A stretch of 64,000 nt of DNA from Bradyrhizobium sp. BRP22 (GCF_020194175.1 NZ_JADYVX010000019.1:81237-145236); one strand, 5' to 3'. Shown: positions 16,373 through 27,299, counted from the first letter of the stretch. Translations and numbers: made by a program. The notes: generated by a model from the sequence alone, not told the origin.

Positions 16373-17701
16373 ATGAAGCTGAAACTGTCCACCCGCCACC
16401 AACGGCTGGTTAAGATCACCTCGGCGCGCTGGCAACGGCGCGCGATCTTTCTGCTCGGCGGCGTCGTTGTCGGCGCGGCCGCGGTGATGTTGGCGCAGCT
16501 CGCCGATCTGGCCCAACAGGCCTTCGCGATGCTGCTGTCCAAATCACGTTATGCATCGCTTCTCGTCACGCCTGTTGGTTTTGGGCTGTCGGCGTTGCTC
16601 ACGGCCAGGCTGTTTCCGAACGCCCAGGGCAGCGGCATTCCGCAGGCGATCGCCGCGCGGCATCTTACCGTTCAGCAGGCGAGGGAACGGCTCGTATCCA
16701 TCCGTATTGCCGTCGGAAAGATTGTCCTGACGCTCTTCGGCCTGTTATGCGGTGCTTCGATCGGTCGCGAAGGACCAACGGTCCAAGTCGGTGCGTCCAT
16801 CATGTTTGCCATTGGACGCGTATCGCCGCGACGGCAGCCGGGATTGATCCTGGCCGGCGCCGCGGCCGGCGTCGCCGCCGCCTTCAACACGCCGCTCGCC
16901 GGCATTGTGTTTGGTATCGAGGAGATGAGCCGTGCCTTCGAAACGCGCACCAGCAGCCTGATCATCGCAGCGGTCATTGCTGCCGGCCTGACGTCGCTCG
17001 CGGTGATGGGCAACTATGATTACTTCGGCACGAGCGCGGTGACGCTGGGCCGCGGCATCGACTGGCTCGCCATTCCCGCTTGCGGCGTCGTCGGCGGTTT
17101 GATGGGCGGACTGTTCAGTCGCTTCGTCATTACCGTGGCGCGCGGACTTCCGGGCGTTGCTGGACAGGCGATCCGACGCCATGCGGTGCCATTTGCAGCG
17201 CTGTGCGGCCTCGCGGTCGCGCTCTGTGGGCTGGTGTCCGGCGATACGGTCTATGGCACAGGCTATACACAGGTAAAGGCTGCGCTCGAGAACGGTGCAC
17301 CATTGCCTGGAGACTTTGGGCTACTGAAGTTCCTGGCCACCGCCCTGGCGGCCATCAGCGGCATTCCCGGCGGGATCTTTTCGCCTTCGCTGGCCGTGGG
17401 CGCCGGATTGGGCTCGAACGTAGCGTCCTTCTTCCACGGGGCGCCCTTGGCAGCGATCATGCTGCTCGGCATGGTCTCGTATTTCGCCGGCGTCGTCCAA
17501 GCCCCCATCACGGCGTTCGTCATCGTGACGGAAATGACCGGCGAGCACACCATGGTGGTGCCGTTGATGACCGCCGCATTGATCGCCTACGGCACCTCGC
17601 GATTGGTTTGCGAGGAAGGAATCTATCACGCGCTTGCCAAAGGCTTCATCGAACGGTCGACGCCGCCGACCGAAGCGGCACGCGCCCCCGCGCGATTGTA
17701 G
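16373..17701 (+). CDS. ClC-family chloride channel or Cl-/H+ antiporter
   Basis: This 442-residue integral inner-membrane protein has the ClC filter motifs in order: GSGIP, then GREGPTVQ with the gating glutamate, then GGIFSPSLAVGAGLG. No cytoplasmic CBS domains follow, so it is of the bacterial compact type. Family members exchange chloride or other anions for protons and help acid tolerance. Whether this one is a channel or antiporter depends on the internal proton glutamate, which I have not placed. It starts MKLKLSTRHQRLVK with a basic cytosolic N-terminus. Confidence 0.92.
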   Translation: MKLKLSTRHQRLVKITSARWQRRAIFLLGGVVVGAAAVMLAQLADLAQQAFAMLLSKSRYASLLVTPVGFGLSALLTARLFPNAQGSGIPQAIAARHLTVQQARERLVSIRIAVGKIVLTLFGLLCGASIGREGPTVQVGASIMFAIGRVSPRRQPGLILAGAAAGVAAAFNTPLAGIVFGIEEMSRAFETRTSSLIIAAVIAAGLTSLAVMGNYDYFGTSAVTLGRGIDWLAIPACGVVGGLMGGLFSRFVITVARGLPGVAGQAIRRHAVPFAALCGLAVALCGLVSGDTVYGTGYTQVKAALENGAPLPGDFGLLKFLATALAAISGIPGGIFSPSLAVGAGLGSNVASFFHGAPLAAIMLLGMVSYFAGVVQAPITAFVIVTEMTGEHTMVVPLMTAALIAYGTSRLVCEEGIYHALAKGFIERSTPPTEAARAPARL

Positions 17702-17737
17702 GGGACGGGCAGGCTGCGCCTTGCCCACCCTGCGGAT

Positions 17738-18751
17738 TCACCACCCTTCCAGCACGATCTTGCCGCGCGACTTGCCGCTTTCGAGCAGCGCATGTGCGCG
17801 CTTCAGGTTGGCCGCGTTGATGGTGCCGAAGGTCTCGGCAAGCGTGGTGCGCAGCACGCCCTTGTCGATGAGGTCGGCGACGTCGTTGAGCAGATGATGC
17901 TGCGCGATCATGTCAGGCGTCTGGAACGAGGAACGCGTGAACATCGATTCCCAGTGCACGGATACCGCCTTGCCCTTGAACGCGCTGACATTGAATTCCG
18001 GCGGATCGTCGATCAGGCCGAACTTGCCCTGCGGCGCCATGAAGTCGGCGATCGCCTTGTAGTGCTGGTCGGTGAAGGTGAGGCTGGCGACGAGGCCGAC
18101 CGGCGGCAGCTTCAGTTTCTCGATCTGCTCCTTCATCGGCTTGCCATGATCGACCACCGCATGCGCGCCGAGCTCTAAGCACCATTTCTGCGATTCCGGC
18201 CGCGTCGCGGTTGCGACAACCGTCAGGCCGGTCAGCCGCCGCGCGAGCTGGATCAGGATCGAGCCGACGCCGCCGGCGCCGCCAACGATCAGGAGCGTAC
18301 GCGGATCGAGGCTCTTGCCGGGCACAGCGCCGAGCCGATCGAACAGCAATTCCCACGCCGTGATCGAGGTCAGCGGCAGGGCGGAGGCCTGCGCGAACGA
18401 GAGCGTCTTCGGCTTGGCGCCGACGATCCGCTCGTCAACCAGATGAAATTCCGAATTGGTGCCCTGGCGCAGGATCGAGCCGGCATAGAACACTTCGTCC
18501 CCGGGCTTGAACAGACTGACCTCCGGGCCCACGGCATCGACCACGCCGGCGGCGTCAAATCCCAAAATCTTGACCTCGCCGTCGGGCGGGGCGGCGCGCT
18601 TGCGCACCTTGTAGTCGACCGGGTTGGCGGAGATCGCCTTGACGGCGACGCGAATGTCGCGCCCCTTGGGCTCCGGTTTGGCGGCGTCGAAATCGAACAG
18701 CGATTCCGCGTCCTCGATCGGCAGGGATTTCTTGTATCCGACGGCCTTCAT
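17738..18751 (-). CDS. Zinc-type alcohol dehydrogenase-like / quinone oxidoreductase (MDR family)
   Basis: This medium-chain dehydrogenase/reductase has 337 residues, with a GroES-like N-domain (FDAAGVVDAVGPEVSLFKPGD) and a Rossmann domain with GGAGGVGS around residue 155. The catalytic-zinc cysteines of true alcohol dehydrogenases are missing, as in quinone-oxidoreductase-like members. It resembles the family often annotated as zinc-binding alcohol dehydrogenase adh_fam_1, which reduces quinones or enones with NADPH. It is divergent from an HxlR regulator 109 bp away, the usual arrangement of electrophile or quinone-stress reductases. Confidence 0.9.
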   Translation of the reverse strand: MKAVGYKKSLPIEDAESLFDFDAAKPEPKGRDIRVAVKAISANPVDYKVRKRAAPPDGEVKILGFDAAGVVDAVGPEVSLFKPGDEVFYAGSILRQGTNSEFHLVDERIVGAKPKTLSFAQASALPLTSITAWELLFDRLGAVPGKSLDPRTLLIVGGAGGVGSILIQLARRLTGLTVVATATRPESQKWCLELGAHAVVDHGKPMKEQIEKLKLPPVGLVASLTFTDQHYKAIADFMAPQGKFGLIDDPPEFNVSAFKGKAVSVHWESMFTRSSFQTPDMIAQHHLLNDVADLIDKGVLRTTLAETFGTINAANLKRAHALLESGKSRGKIVLEGW

Positions 18752-18819
18752 TGCCTTCTCCCTTGTCTGGCTGCGATCTAACTGTCGCGCTGGCGCTCCA
18801 TTGGCAAGTACGGTAAATT

Positions 18820-18836
18820 CAGGGAACTAGTCCCTG
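18820..18836. promoter_or_regulatory. Candidate HxlR operator in the divergent promoter
   Basis: CAGGGA-5 nt-TCCCTG is a perfect 6+6 inverted repeat in the 109-bp space between the divergent reductase and hxlR-type genes, 24 bp before the regulator start. HxlR dimers bind such dyads. The assignment rests on position and symmetry only. Confidence 0.45.
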
Positions 18837-18860
18837 TTTGGATACTATTGGAAAAACCTG

Positions 18861-19238
18861 ATGAAACGGCGGAATTTTGCCCATCGGCCGGGCTGTGCGG
18901 TCGAGGCGACGCTCGATCTGATCGATGGCAAATGGAAGGGCGTGATCCTGTTCCATCTCCTGTCCGGCACCCAGCGTTTCGGCGAGTTGCGGCGGCGGAT
19001 GCCGGGCATCACCCAGCGCATGCTGACCAAGCAGCTCCGCGCACTGGAGGAGGACAAGCTCATCATCCGCAAGGTCTATGCCGAAGTGCCGCCGCGGGTC
19101 GAGTATACCGTCTCCGAAATCGGCGAGAGCCTGCGGCCGGTGATCGAGATCCTGAAACAGTGGGGCGAGACTCACCAGGAGCGGCTCTCCTGCGCGCCGG
19201 CGCCTGAGCCCATTGAAGCGGCGCAGACGGCCGCCTGA
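18861..19238 (+). CDS. HxlR-family winged-helix transcriptional regulator
   Basis: The 125 residues form one winged-helix domain of the HxlR/YodB type. They begin MKRRNFAHRPGCAVEATLDLI, with the conserved Cys at residue 12 that in YodB/HypR senses quinones or oxidants. LLSGTQRFGELRRRMPGITQRMLTKQLR is the recognition-helix region (positions about 34-61). A short Ala/Glu-rich tail follows. It is divergent from the MDR reductase, which it probably represses. Confidence 0.9.
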   Translation: MKRRNFAHRPGCAVEATLDLIDGKWKGVILFHLLSGTQRFGELRRRMPGITQRMLTKQLRALEEDKLIIRKVYAEVPPRVEYTVSEIGESLRPVIEILKQWGETHQERLSCAPAPEPIEAAQTAA

Positions 19239-19306
19239 ACCAACAATCGCTTCTCTCGCCGCCGGCTCATGCCTATATCGAAACGACGAATTCCCGGGAT
19301 CTCTAC

Positions 19307-20694
<1,388 letters not shown>

Positions 20695-20698
<4 letters not shown>

Positions 20699-22032
20699 AC
20701 GCGAAGCGACAGCAGGAGCCGACCACCAATCTCTTTGCCGCGGCAGGGATGGAGCAGGATGCGCCGCATCCGCTGCCGGACCGGCTGCGGCCGCGAAAGC
20801 TTTCCGACGTCGTCGGCCAGGACCACATCCTTGGGCCCGACGGCGCGCTGACGCGCATGCTGGAAACGCGCACGTTGGGCTCGCTGATCTTCTGGGGCCC
20901 GCCGGGCACCGGCAAGACCACGGTGGCGCGGCTTCTGGCCGATGCGACCGAGCTGCATTTCGAGCAGATTTCCGCGGTGTTTTCCGGCGTTGCCGATCTG
21001 AAGAAGGCGTTCGACGCCGCACGTGCGCGGCGCGAGACCGGCAAGGGCACGCTGCTGTTCGTCGACGAGGTCCATCGTTTCAACCGGGCGCAGCAGGATT
21101 CCTTCCTGCCCGTGATGGAAGACGGCACGGTGGTCCTGGTCGGCGCGACGACTGAAAATCCATCGTTCGAGCTCAACGCCGCGCTCTTGTCGCGGGCGCG
21201 CGTCTTGGTGTTCCATTCGCTCGACGCGGAAGCGATCGAAAAACTCTACGCCCATGCCGAGGAGGTCGAGGGCAGGAAGCTGCCGCTGGATGCGGAGGCG
21301 CGCGCCGTGTTGGTGCGGATGGCCGATGGCGATGGCCGCGCCGCGCTCACGCTCGCCGAAGAAGTCTGGCGGTCTGCGCGCAAGGATGAGGTGTTCAATC
21401 CCTCCCAGTTGCAGGAGATCCTGCAGCGCCGCGCGCCGATCTACGACAAATCCGCCGACGGCCACTACAACCTGATCTCGGCGCTGCATAAATCCGTGCG
21501 CGGCTCCGATCCGGATGCTGCGCTGTATTATCTCGCGCGCATGCTCGATGCCGGCGAGGATCCGCTGTTCCTGGCGCGGCGCGTGGTGCGGATGGCGGTC
21601 GAGGACATCGGCCTGGCCGATCCGCAGGCGCTTGTGGTCGCCAATGCCGCCAAGGACGCTTATGATTTTCTCGGCTCGCCGGAGGGAGAGCTCGCAATCG
21701 CGCAGGCTGTGGTCTATGTCGCCACCGCGCCGAAATCGAACGCCGTGTACACCGCGTTCGGTGCGGCCAAGCAGGTGGCGAAGCAGGGCGGCTCGCTGCT
21801 GCCGCCCAAGCACATCCTGAACTCCCCGACCAAATTGATGAAGTCGGAGGGTTACGGCGCCGGCTACCAGTACGACCACGACGCGCCCGACGCCTTCTCC
21901 GGCCAGGACTACTTTCCGGAAGCCCTGGGCCGCCAGACCTTCTACGATCCGCCCGACCGCGGCTTCGAACGCGAAATCCGCAAACGGCTGGATTATTGGG
22001 ATAGGCTCAGGAAAGAGCGGGGCGGGACATAG
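20695..22032 (+). CDS. rarA: Replication-associated recombination protein A (AAA+ ATPase)
   Basis: RarA (MgsA/WRNIP1 family) acts at stalled replication forks and interacts with SSB. The 445 residues have Walker A GPPGTGKT (68-75), Walker B LLFVDEVHRF, sensor 1 GATTENPSF, and the C-terminal tetramerisation/MgsA domain with YPEALGRQTFYDP-type sequence (here FPEALGRQTFYDP). The ATG overlaps the degP-like stop by 4 bp, a pairing often seen in alphaproteobacteria. Confidence 0.95.
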
Positions 22033-22040
22033 ACCGCCCC
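22019..22040. terminator. GC hairpin at the convergent rarA / Lon-N gene end
   Basis: GGGGCGG / CCGCCCC form a 7-bp perfect stem with an 8-nt loop overlapping the rarA stop codon, between two convergent genes. There is no long T tract on the + strand; on the - strand a pyrimidine run (CTCTTTCC) follows. It is a weak candidate bidirectional terminator. Confidence 0.4.
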
Positions 22041-22054
22041 GATCCTGAGAAGCC

Positions 22055-22855
22055 TTAGCTCGCTTTGGCGGGCGCGCCGGCACGCATCCAGCCCAGAATG
22101 GTTTCGAGCCGCACGACCACGTCCCGGATTTCCAGGGCCTGCTGCATCTTTTCGATGCCGACCTCCAGGAGCTGGACGACAACGTCGGCAAGCACGCCTG
22201 GCTCGCCGGCATAGCGGTAGAGCGATTGCGGCGGCACAGTGTTGGTGGAGTTCCGATACGCCTCGAAGATTTCACGCGTTAGCGCGAAAGCCTCGGTATC
22301 GAGCGCGCGGAACTCTTCGAGCGGTACGACCTCAGCCGCGAGGAAGTCAGCTTCTACGGGTCTGAGAACAGCAACGCGCTTGCCGCAGGAAATCCTGACC
22401 TTCTGGTCTCCGTTCGGCAGTTCGATGCGATTCATGATGTCGGCGACGACGCCAACCGAATAAAGCGCGTCGAAATCCGGGTCGTCGTCTTCGGCTTGTC
22501 GCTGAGTGATCACGACGATGCGCCCATCGTTGGCGGCCGCGCTCTCGACCGCGCGACGCGTCTTCTCGCGTCCCACGAACATCGGGGAGATCAACTGCGG
22601 GAAGAACACGATGTCCCGCATGGGCGCGACGGGGATCACCGTGCCGCCGTTGAAGACCGGGGCAGGGGAACTCTTGCCCTGGGCCGTGACCGGCTGGCTC
22701 GACTGGATGGCCGCCGACAGCACGTTCCAGTCGTGAAAGCCCAAGGTCCTGGCGACCAGTTCGAGGCTCTCGCTGTGGCTGACGGAAATCGATTTGGCTT
22801 TGAGCGCATCGCGCAGTGTCTGCGCCATGGCCTTCGCATCGCGGAAATCGCGCAT
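22055..22855 (-). CDS. Stand-alone Lon N-terminal domain fused to a small N-terminal helical domain
   Basis: The 266 residues start at the ATG at 22855 with GAGG upstream. Residues about 1-52 (MRDFRDAKAMAQTLRDALKA at the start, ELVARTLGFHDWNVL near the end) resemble the small helical domain of glyoxalase-related proteins (PF20066 type). Residues about 70-265 are a Lon substrate-binding (LAN/PUA-like) domain: IPVAPMRDIVFFPQLISPMFVGRE, then AVAVV-type strands, then the coiled helix with LLEVGIEKMQQALEI. The AAA+ and protease domains of Lon are absent and the frame closes cleanly, so this is not a decayed lon. The function may be substrate or adaptor binding; this is inference. Confidence 0.85.
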   Translation of the reverse strand: MRDFRDAKAMAQTLRDALKAKSISVSHSESLELVARTLGFHDWNVLSAAIQSSQPVTAQGKSSPAPVFNGGTVIPVAPMRDIVFFPQLISPMFVGREKTRRAVESAAANDGRIVVITQRQAEDDDPDFDALYSVGVVADIMNRIELPNGDQKVRISCGKRVAVLRPVEADFLAAEVVPLEEFRALDTEAFALTREIFEAYRNSTNTVPPQSLYRYAGEPGVLADVVVQLLEVGIEKMQQALEIRDVVVRLETILGWMRAGAPAKAS

Positions 22856-23170
22856 GGATGGTCCTCTGCTGTAAGCGAACGAGAAATCGTCAGGTGCTTG
22901 CGTTGCTGACTCGTTCGCCGGGGCAAAGGAAGCCGGAAGCGGCTCGATACGTTCACCATACCCTGTTCGGGCGCAAGCAGCGGGTCGTATCCACCCACGG
23001 AAAATATGCATGGCGTTCCCAACACTGTCAACGAGTATAGGTGGCTTGTTGCACGCGTCTCATCAAACCGGTGTCGCTTTTGGAGGTTTTGCGCGGAATT
23101 TGTGGTGATTTCGCCGTGACGGCCAGCCGCATTTGCGCTACGCAACACTCGACCTCTGGAGCCGAACAGC
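22856..23170. other. Divergent intergenic region, about 315 bp, no gene seen
   Basis: This lies between the divergent Lon-N and pseudouridine synthase genes. The Lon-N frame stays open to about 23011 but loses any homology. I see no clear -35/-10 pair, repeat or RNA gene. Confidence 0.45.
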
Positions 23171-24376
23171 ATGAGCCGCCGCGTCAAGAGACCATTGTCA
23201 AAATCGAGCGATCGTGGTGATCGCCCGAAGAGCGCGCGGCCCTTTCGCAATGGTCACGAGGGCGATCGGCCGCCGATGCACCGCGCGGGCACAAGGCCGC
23301 CGCGCTTTGCCCAGCCGCGGCGGGAGAAATCGGCCCCGCCCGTTGCAGCAGAGCCCGCGAAAGCTGCCGCCGAGCTGCCGTTGCCGACAAAAGTCCAGAC
23401 GGTCACCGTGACCGCTGACGAGAACAACATGCGCATCGACCGCTTTCTCGAGGCGCGGTTTCCCGGGCTGTCGTTCTCCCATATCCAGCGCATCGTTCGA
23501 AAGGGCGAGCTGCGCGTCAATGGCAAGCGCGCCGACAGTAAGGACCGGCTGGAGGAGGGACAGAGCGTACGCATCCCGCCGCTGAAGCTCGATGCCCCGA
23601 AGGTGGTTGGTCAGCTCTCCGAGGCCGCGACGAAGACGCTGGCCGCGCTGAAGGAGATGACGCTGTTCGAGGACGCCGACGTGCTGGTGCTGAATAAGCC
23701 CGCCGGGCTTGCCGTGCAGGGCGGCTCCGGCACCACGCGCCATGTCGATCAGATGCTGGAGGTGATGCGCGACGCCAAGGGACAGAAGCCGCGCCTGGTG
23801 CACCGCCTCGACAAGGAAACGTCGGGCTGCCTCCTGGTCGCGAAGACCCGCTTTGCCGCGACGCATCTCACCGGCGCGTTTCGCTCGCGCTCGGCGCGCA
23901 AGATCTATTGGGCGTTGGTGGCGGGCGTGCCGAAGCCGAAGCAAGGCCGGATCTCGACCTATCTTGCGAAAGAGGAGGGCGAGGACGACACGATCATGCG
24001 GATTGCCGCTCATGGCGACGAAGGCGCAAGCCACGCTGTGACCTATTATGCGGTGGTCGAAACCGCGGCGCAGAAGCTAGCATGGGTATCGCTGAAGCCG
24101 GTCACGGGGCGTACCCACCAGTTGCGCGCGCATATGGCGCATATCGATCACGCCATCGTCGGCGATCCCAAATATTTCAATCGCGAGAATTGGGAGCTGC
24201 CGGGCGGGTTGCAGAACAGGCTGCATCTGCTGGCACGGCGCATCGTGATTCCGCATCCCCGCGGCGGGGTCATTGACATCACGGCGCCGCTCCCGCCGCA
24301 CATGCAACAATCCTGGAACCTGCTCGGTCTCGACACCAGCCGGTTCGACCCGATCGAGAATGCCCCTGAAGAATAA
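23171..24376 (+). CDS. RluA-family 23S rRNA pseudouridine synthase (RluC-like)
   Basis: This enzyme isomerises uridine to pseudouridine in large-subunit rRNA. Of 401 residues, the first 70 are basic and probably disordered. An S4 RNA-binding domain follows (about 87-140, MRIDRFLEARFPGLSFSHIQ). The catalytic domain has HRLDKETSG at 211-219 with the catalytic Asp214, and the motif KPVTGRTHQLRAHMAHIDHAI further on. The S4 domain plus this catalytic set fits RluC or RluD; the target site cannot be fixed. It is probably followed in the same transcript by the small secreted protein at 24417. Confidence 0.92.
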   Translation: MSRRVKRPLSKSSDRGDRPKSARPFRNGHEGDRPPMHRAGTRPPRFAQPRREKSAPPVAAEPAKAAAELPLPTKVQTVTVTADENNMRIDRFLEARFPGLSFSHIQRIVRKGELRVNGKRADSKDRLEEGQSVRIPPLKLDAPKVVGQLSEAATKTLAALKEMTLFEDADVLVLNKPAGLAVQGGSGTTRHVDQMLEVMRDAKGQKPRLVHRLDKETSGCLLVAKTRFAATHLTGAFRSRSARKIYWALVAGVPKPKQGRISTYLAKEEGEDDTIMRIAAHGDEGASHAVTYYAVVETAAQKLAWVSLKPVTGRTHQLRAHMAHIDHAIVGDPKYFNRENWELPGGLQNRLHLLARRIVIPHPRGGVIDITAPLPPHMQQSWNLLGLDTSRFDPIENAPEE

Positions 24377-24416
24377 TTTATTTGCGGTTTCACCGGGGCG
24401 TTCCGACATATGCGCA

Positions 24417-24743
24417 ATGAGACATTCGTCGCGCGTGCTTGTCGTCCTGGCCTTGCTGTTCGCAGCGCCCGCTGCGTCGGCGCAGTTCATTGCGCCTGGC
24501 ACCAACCCGAACCTTTTTCCGCCGCCACTTCCGCCTCCACCGCCACCGAAGATCGTGGCGCCGACGACGCCGATGATGCGTGGAGAACCGGAATCTCAGC
24601 TGCCCTCGCTGCCAGCTCCCCGCGCGTCGACCCGCCGCTCGTTCAGTGACCGTATCAGCCGCTGCCTCGACGAGGGCGCGGCTGCCGGCCTCGATCCTGC
24701 CGATCGGACCGCTTATTCGCGCAGTTGCGCCACCCGTGACTGA
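24417..24743 (+). CDS. Small secreted proline-rich protein
   Basis: The 108 residues have a Sec signal peptide (MRHSSRVLVVLALLFAAPAASA, cleavage about residue 22), then a proline stretch (PPPLPPPPPPK) and a short C-terminal part with two cysteines (SRCLDEG and RSCATRD) that could form a disulphide. No enzyme motif is seen. The ATG at 24417 was chosen because the signal peptide begins there; longer frames upstream overlap the pseudouridine synthase. Function unknown. Confidence 0.75.
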   Translation: MRHSSRVLVVLALLFAAPAASAQFIAPGTNPNLFPPPLPPPPPPKIVAPTTPMMRGEPESQLPSLPAPRASTRRSFSDRISRCLDEGAAAGLDPADRTAYSRSCATRD

Positions 24744-24892
24744 CGCCTGAACGAGCCGGGGAACATGCACTGGACCCCGCTGCGGGTCGGGCCGTTGCAG
24801 CCACAACGATCTTCCTGATCCCGTCAGCTTTATTTGGAGCGGCGCCTGACTTATCCTGCGCCAAATGAAGCCCAACGGAAGCTTGCGAACAG

Positions 24893-25672
24893 ATGCGCGA
24901 ATTATTCGATGAAGATGAAGCGGCGGGACAATCCCCGCCGGATCCTCAGGAGGCCGCGCGCCGCAACGTGCGCGCGCCGCGGCGCAAGCGGTTCTATGGC
25001 GGCGCCGATGTCACTGAGGACGATGACGGTTTTGCCGTGACGCTCGACGGACGGCCGATCCGTACGCCATCGGGAAAGAAGGTGACGGTGCCCTCGCGCG
25101 CGATTGCGGATGCCGTCGCGGCCGAGTGGAACGCGCAAGGAGAGACGATCGATCCGCTGACCATGCCGCTGACGCGCTTTGCCAACAGCGTGATCGAGGG
25201 GGTGGTCGATCGCGTCGACGTGGTCGCCGATGACGTTGCAAAATATCTCGGCTCGGATCTGTTGTTCTATCGCGCCGGCCATCCGGAGGCGCTGGTCGCC
25301 CGCGAGGCCGCGCATTGGGACCCGATCCTGTTCTGGGCCGCGGATACGCTCGGCGCGCATTTCATCCTCGCGGAGGGCATCGTGCACGTCGCCCAGCCGG
25401 AGAGCGCGATCAAAGCCGCCCGCGAGGCGTTCCCGAAAGATCCATGGTCGGTAGCGGCGCTGCACGTGGTGACGACGCTCACCGGCTCGGCATTGCTGGC
25501 GCTGGCCTTGACCCATGGGGTTCGGGACGCAGACCAGATCTGGACCGCCGCCCATGTCGACGAGGACTGGAATATCGAGCAATGGGGCGTGGACGAGGAG
25601 GTCGCCGCACGCCGCGCCGCGCGGCTGGTCGATTTCAATGCCGCCGCCAGCATCCTGAAGACGCTGAACTGA
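24893..25672 (+). CDS. ATP12-family F1-ATPase assembly chaperone
   Basis: ATP12 proteins hold the F1 alpha subunit during assembly of ATP synthase; alphaproteobacteria share them with mitochondria. The 259 residues include the N-terminal beta domain (RRKRFYGGADVTEDDDGFAVTLDG, positions 30-53) and the family motifs MPLTRFANSVIEGV, SDLLFYRAGHPEALV and AHVDEDWNIEQWG. The start MRELFDEDEAAG lacks a strong ribosome-binding site but no better codon exists. No atp genes are in the window. Confidence 0.92.
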   Translation: MRELFDEDEAAGQSPPDPQEAARRNVRAPRRKRFYGGADVTEDDDGFAVTLDGRPIRTPSGKKVTVPSRAIADAVAAEWNAQGETIDPLTMPLTRFANSVIEGVVDRVDVVADDVAKYLGSDLLFYRAGHPEALVAREAAHWDPILFWAADTLGAHFILAEGIVHVAQPESAIKAAREAFPKDPWSVAALHVVTTLTGSALLALALTHGVRDADQIWTAAHVDEDWNIEQWGVDEEVAARRAARLVDFNAAASILKTLN

Positions 25673-25760
25673 GTTCCTTTGTTGCAACCTTCGCCCGCTA
25701 GTTAACGGGAGGTTTACGGTGCGGAGGTAGCTTCCAGGCTTCCAGCCGAGACCCTCCGAC

Positions 25761-27299
25761 ATGGCATTGACCATCAATCCCGTGCTGCCGGTGCTTTCCG
25801 CCGAGGAGGTGGGCAGCGTCGCGCCGGAACTCGTGCTGCAGCCCGGCAGCGTGATCAATGCGCAGGTGCTCAAGGTGCTCTCCGCTGATCTGGTGCGGAT
25901 CGCCATCTCGAGCCTGTCGATCGATGTGCTCTCGGAAGTTCCCCTCAAGGAGGGGCAGGCGCTGCAGCTCGCAGTGTCGCAGACCAAGGACGGGATCCGC
26001 CTCGCGATGCTCGGGCAGGGCGATGCCGCTGCCGACGACGCGGTGACGCTATCGCCCGACGCGCAACGCGCCGCCGCCAATCCCTCGACCACAGCCGAGC
26101 CCAGGAACGTGCTGACGCCGGTGGACCGCGCGGCGGTCACCAATGCTGCGCAAAATGCGGCGACGGTGCAGCGGAGCCTGGCGCCGCTATTCGCCAATCT
26201 CGGCGCCTTGGCAGCCGCGGGCAACCTGCCGCCGAAGCTGCAGCAGGCGATTGCGCAAGTGCTTGCGCAGCAAACCCCTCTCGACCAGAATCTCGACGGC
26301 GGCGACATCAAGAACGCGTTCGAGCGCTCCGGCCTGTTCTTCGAGGCGTCGCTGGGCGCCGGGACCACACCGTCCAGTGCAAGCGTCCCGGATCTGAAGG
26401 CCGCGCTGATCGTGCTGCGGCAGGCCCTGCAGTCGTCGCTCGGCGCGCCGCATGCCGCGCCGCAGGCCGCCGCCAGTACTGCGGGGCAGGTCGCGGCCCG
26501 TTCCGCGCTGACGTCAAGCCTCGCGCCATCCGATATCGAGGTCGAGGAGATCCTGCTGCCGCAGGCGCGCGTCCCGGTTGCCGACGATCTCCTGACGTCG
26601 GGCGTCATCGGGCGGGGCACGTCAAATGCCACTTCCTCCGCCGGCGCGACGCTGAATCTGATGCAGGAACTTGGCAGTTCTGCGCGTCCCAACGCCATCG
26701 CGTCCGACGTCACCGCCCATACCAACACGCCGCCACCGCCGTTCCGCGGCGCGCTGCCGGCTGCTCAACCCATCGCATTGCCGTCGCTGGCGCCGGACGC
26801 ACCGCTCGCGACCGCCGCGCATCATCTGCTTGGTGACACCGACGCCGCGCTGGCGCGGCAGACACTGTTGCAGGTGGCATCGCTACCGGACCGTATCGAT
26901 ATCGCAAACCCGCAGATCGATACCTCATCGTCGCGTTGGCATTTCGAAATTCCGTTCGCGACCCCCCAGGGCACGGCGATGGCGCAGTTCGAGATTTCTC
27001 GTGATGGTGGCGGCGTTGAGGCCGAGATGGCCAAGCGCGTCTGGCGCGCACGTTTCTCGCTCGAGGTCGAACCGGCCGGCCCGGTCCATGCGCTGATCTC
27101 GCTCGTCGGCGACAAGACGTCGGTGCGGATGTGGGCGGAACGCCCGGCAACCGCCGCGCAGCTTCGCGCCGGTGCCCCGCAATTGAGCCAGGCGCTGAGC
27201 CGGGCCGAACTGCTGCCCGGCGACATCGTGATCCAGGACGGCGCACCGCCGCAGGCAACGCCGGCCCGCGCCGGCCATTTCCTGGACCGCGCGCTATGA
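25761..27299 (+). CDS. FliK-like flagellar hook-length control family protein
   Basis: The 512 residues are Ala/Leu/Pro-rich with low-complexity central parts. The C-terminal domain (about 385-500) has the FliK pattern: WHFEIPFATPQGTAMAQFEI, WRARFSLEVEPAGPVHALIS, VRMWAERPATAAQLRAGAPQ, ending LLPGDIVIQDG. FliK measures the hook and interacts with FlhB to switch export substrate. Its gene ends TATGA, overlapping the FlhB-C-like gene by 4 bp. No other flagellar gene is in the window, so it may not be the main FliK. Confidence 0.8.
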   Translation: MALTINPVLPVLSAEEVGSVAPELVLQPGSVINAQVLKVLSADLVRIAISSLSIDVLSEVPLKEGQALQLAVSQTKDGIRLAMLGQGDAAADDAVTLSPDAQRAAANPSTTAEPRNVLTPVDRAAVTNAAQNAATVQRSLAPLFANLGALAAAGNLPPKLQQAIAQVLAQQTPLDQNLDGGDIKNAFERSGLFFEASLGAGTTPSSASVPDLKAALIVLRQALQSSLGAPHAAPQAAASTAGQVAARSALTSSLAPSDIEVEEILLPQARVPVADDLLTSGVIGRGTSNATSSAGATLNLMQELGSSARPNAIASDVTAHTNTPPPPFRGALPAAQPIALPSLAPDAPLATAAHHLLGDTDAALARQTLLQVASLPDRIDIANPQIDTSSSRWHFEIPFATPQGTAMAQFEISRDGGGVEAEMAKRVWRARFSLEVEPAGPVHALISLVGDKTSVRMWAERPATAAQLRAGAPQLSQALSRAELLPGDIVIQDGAPPQATPARAGHFLDRAL

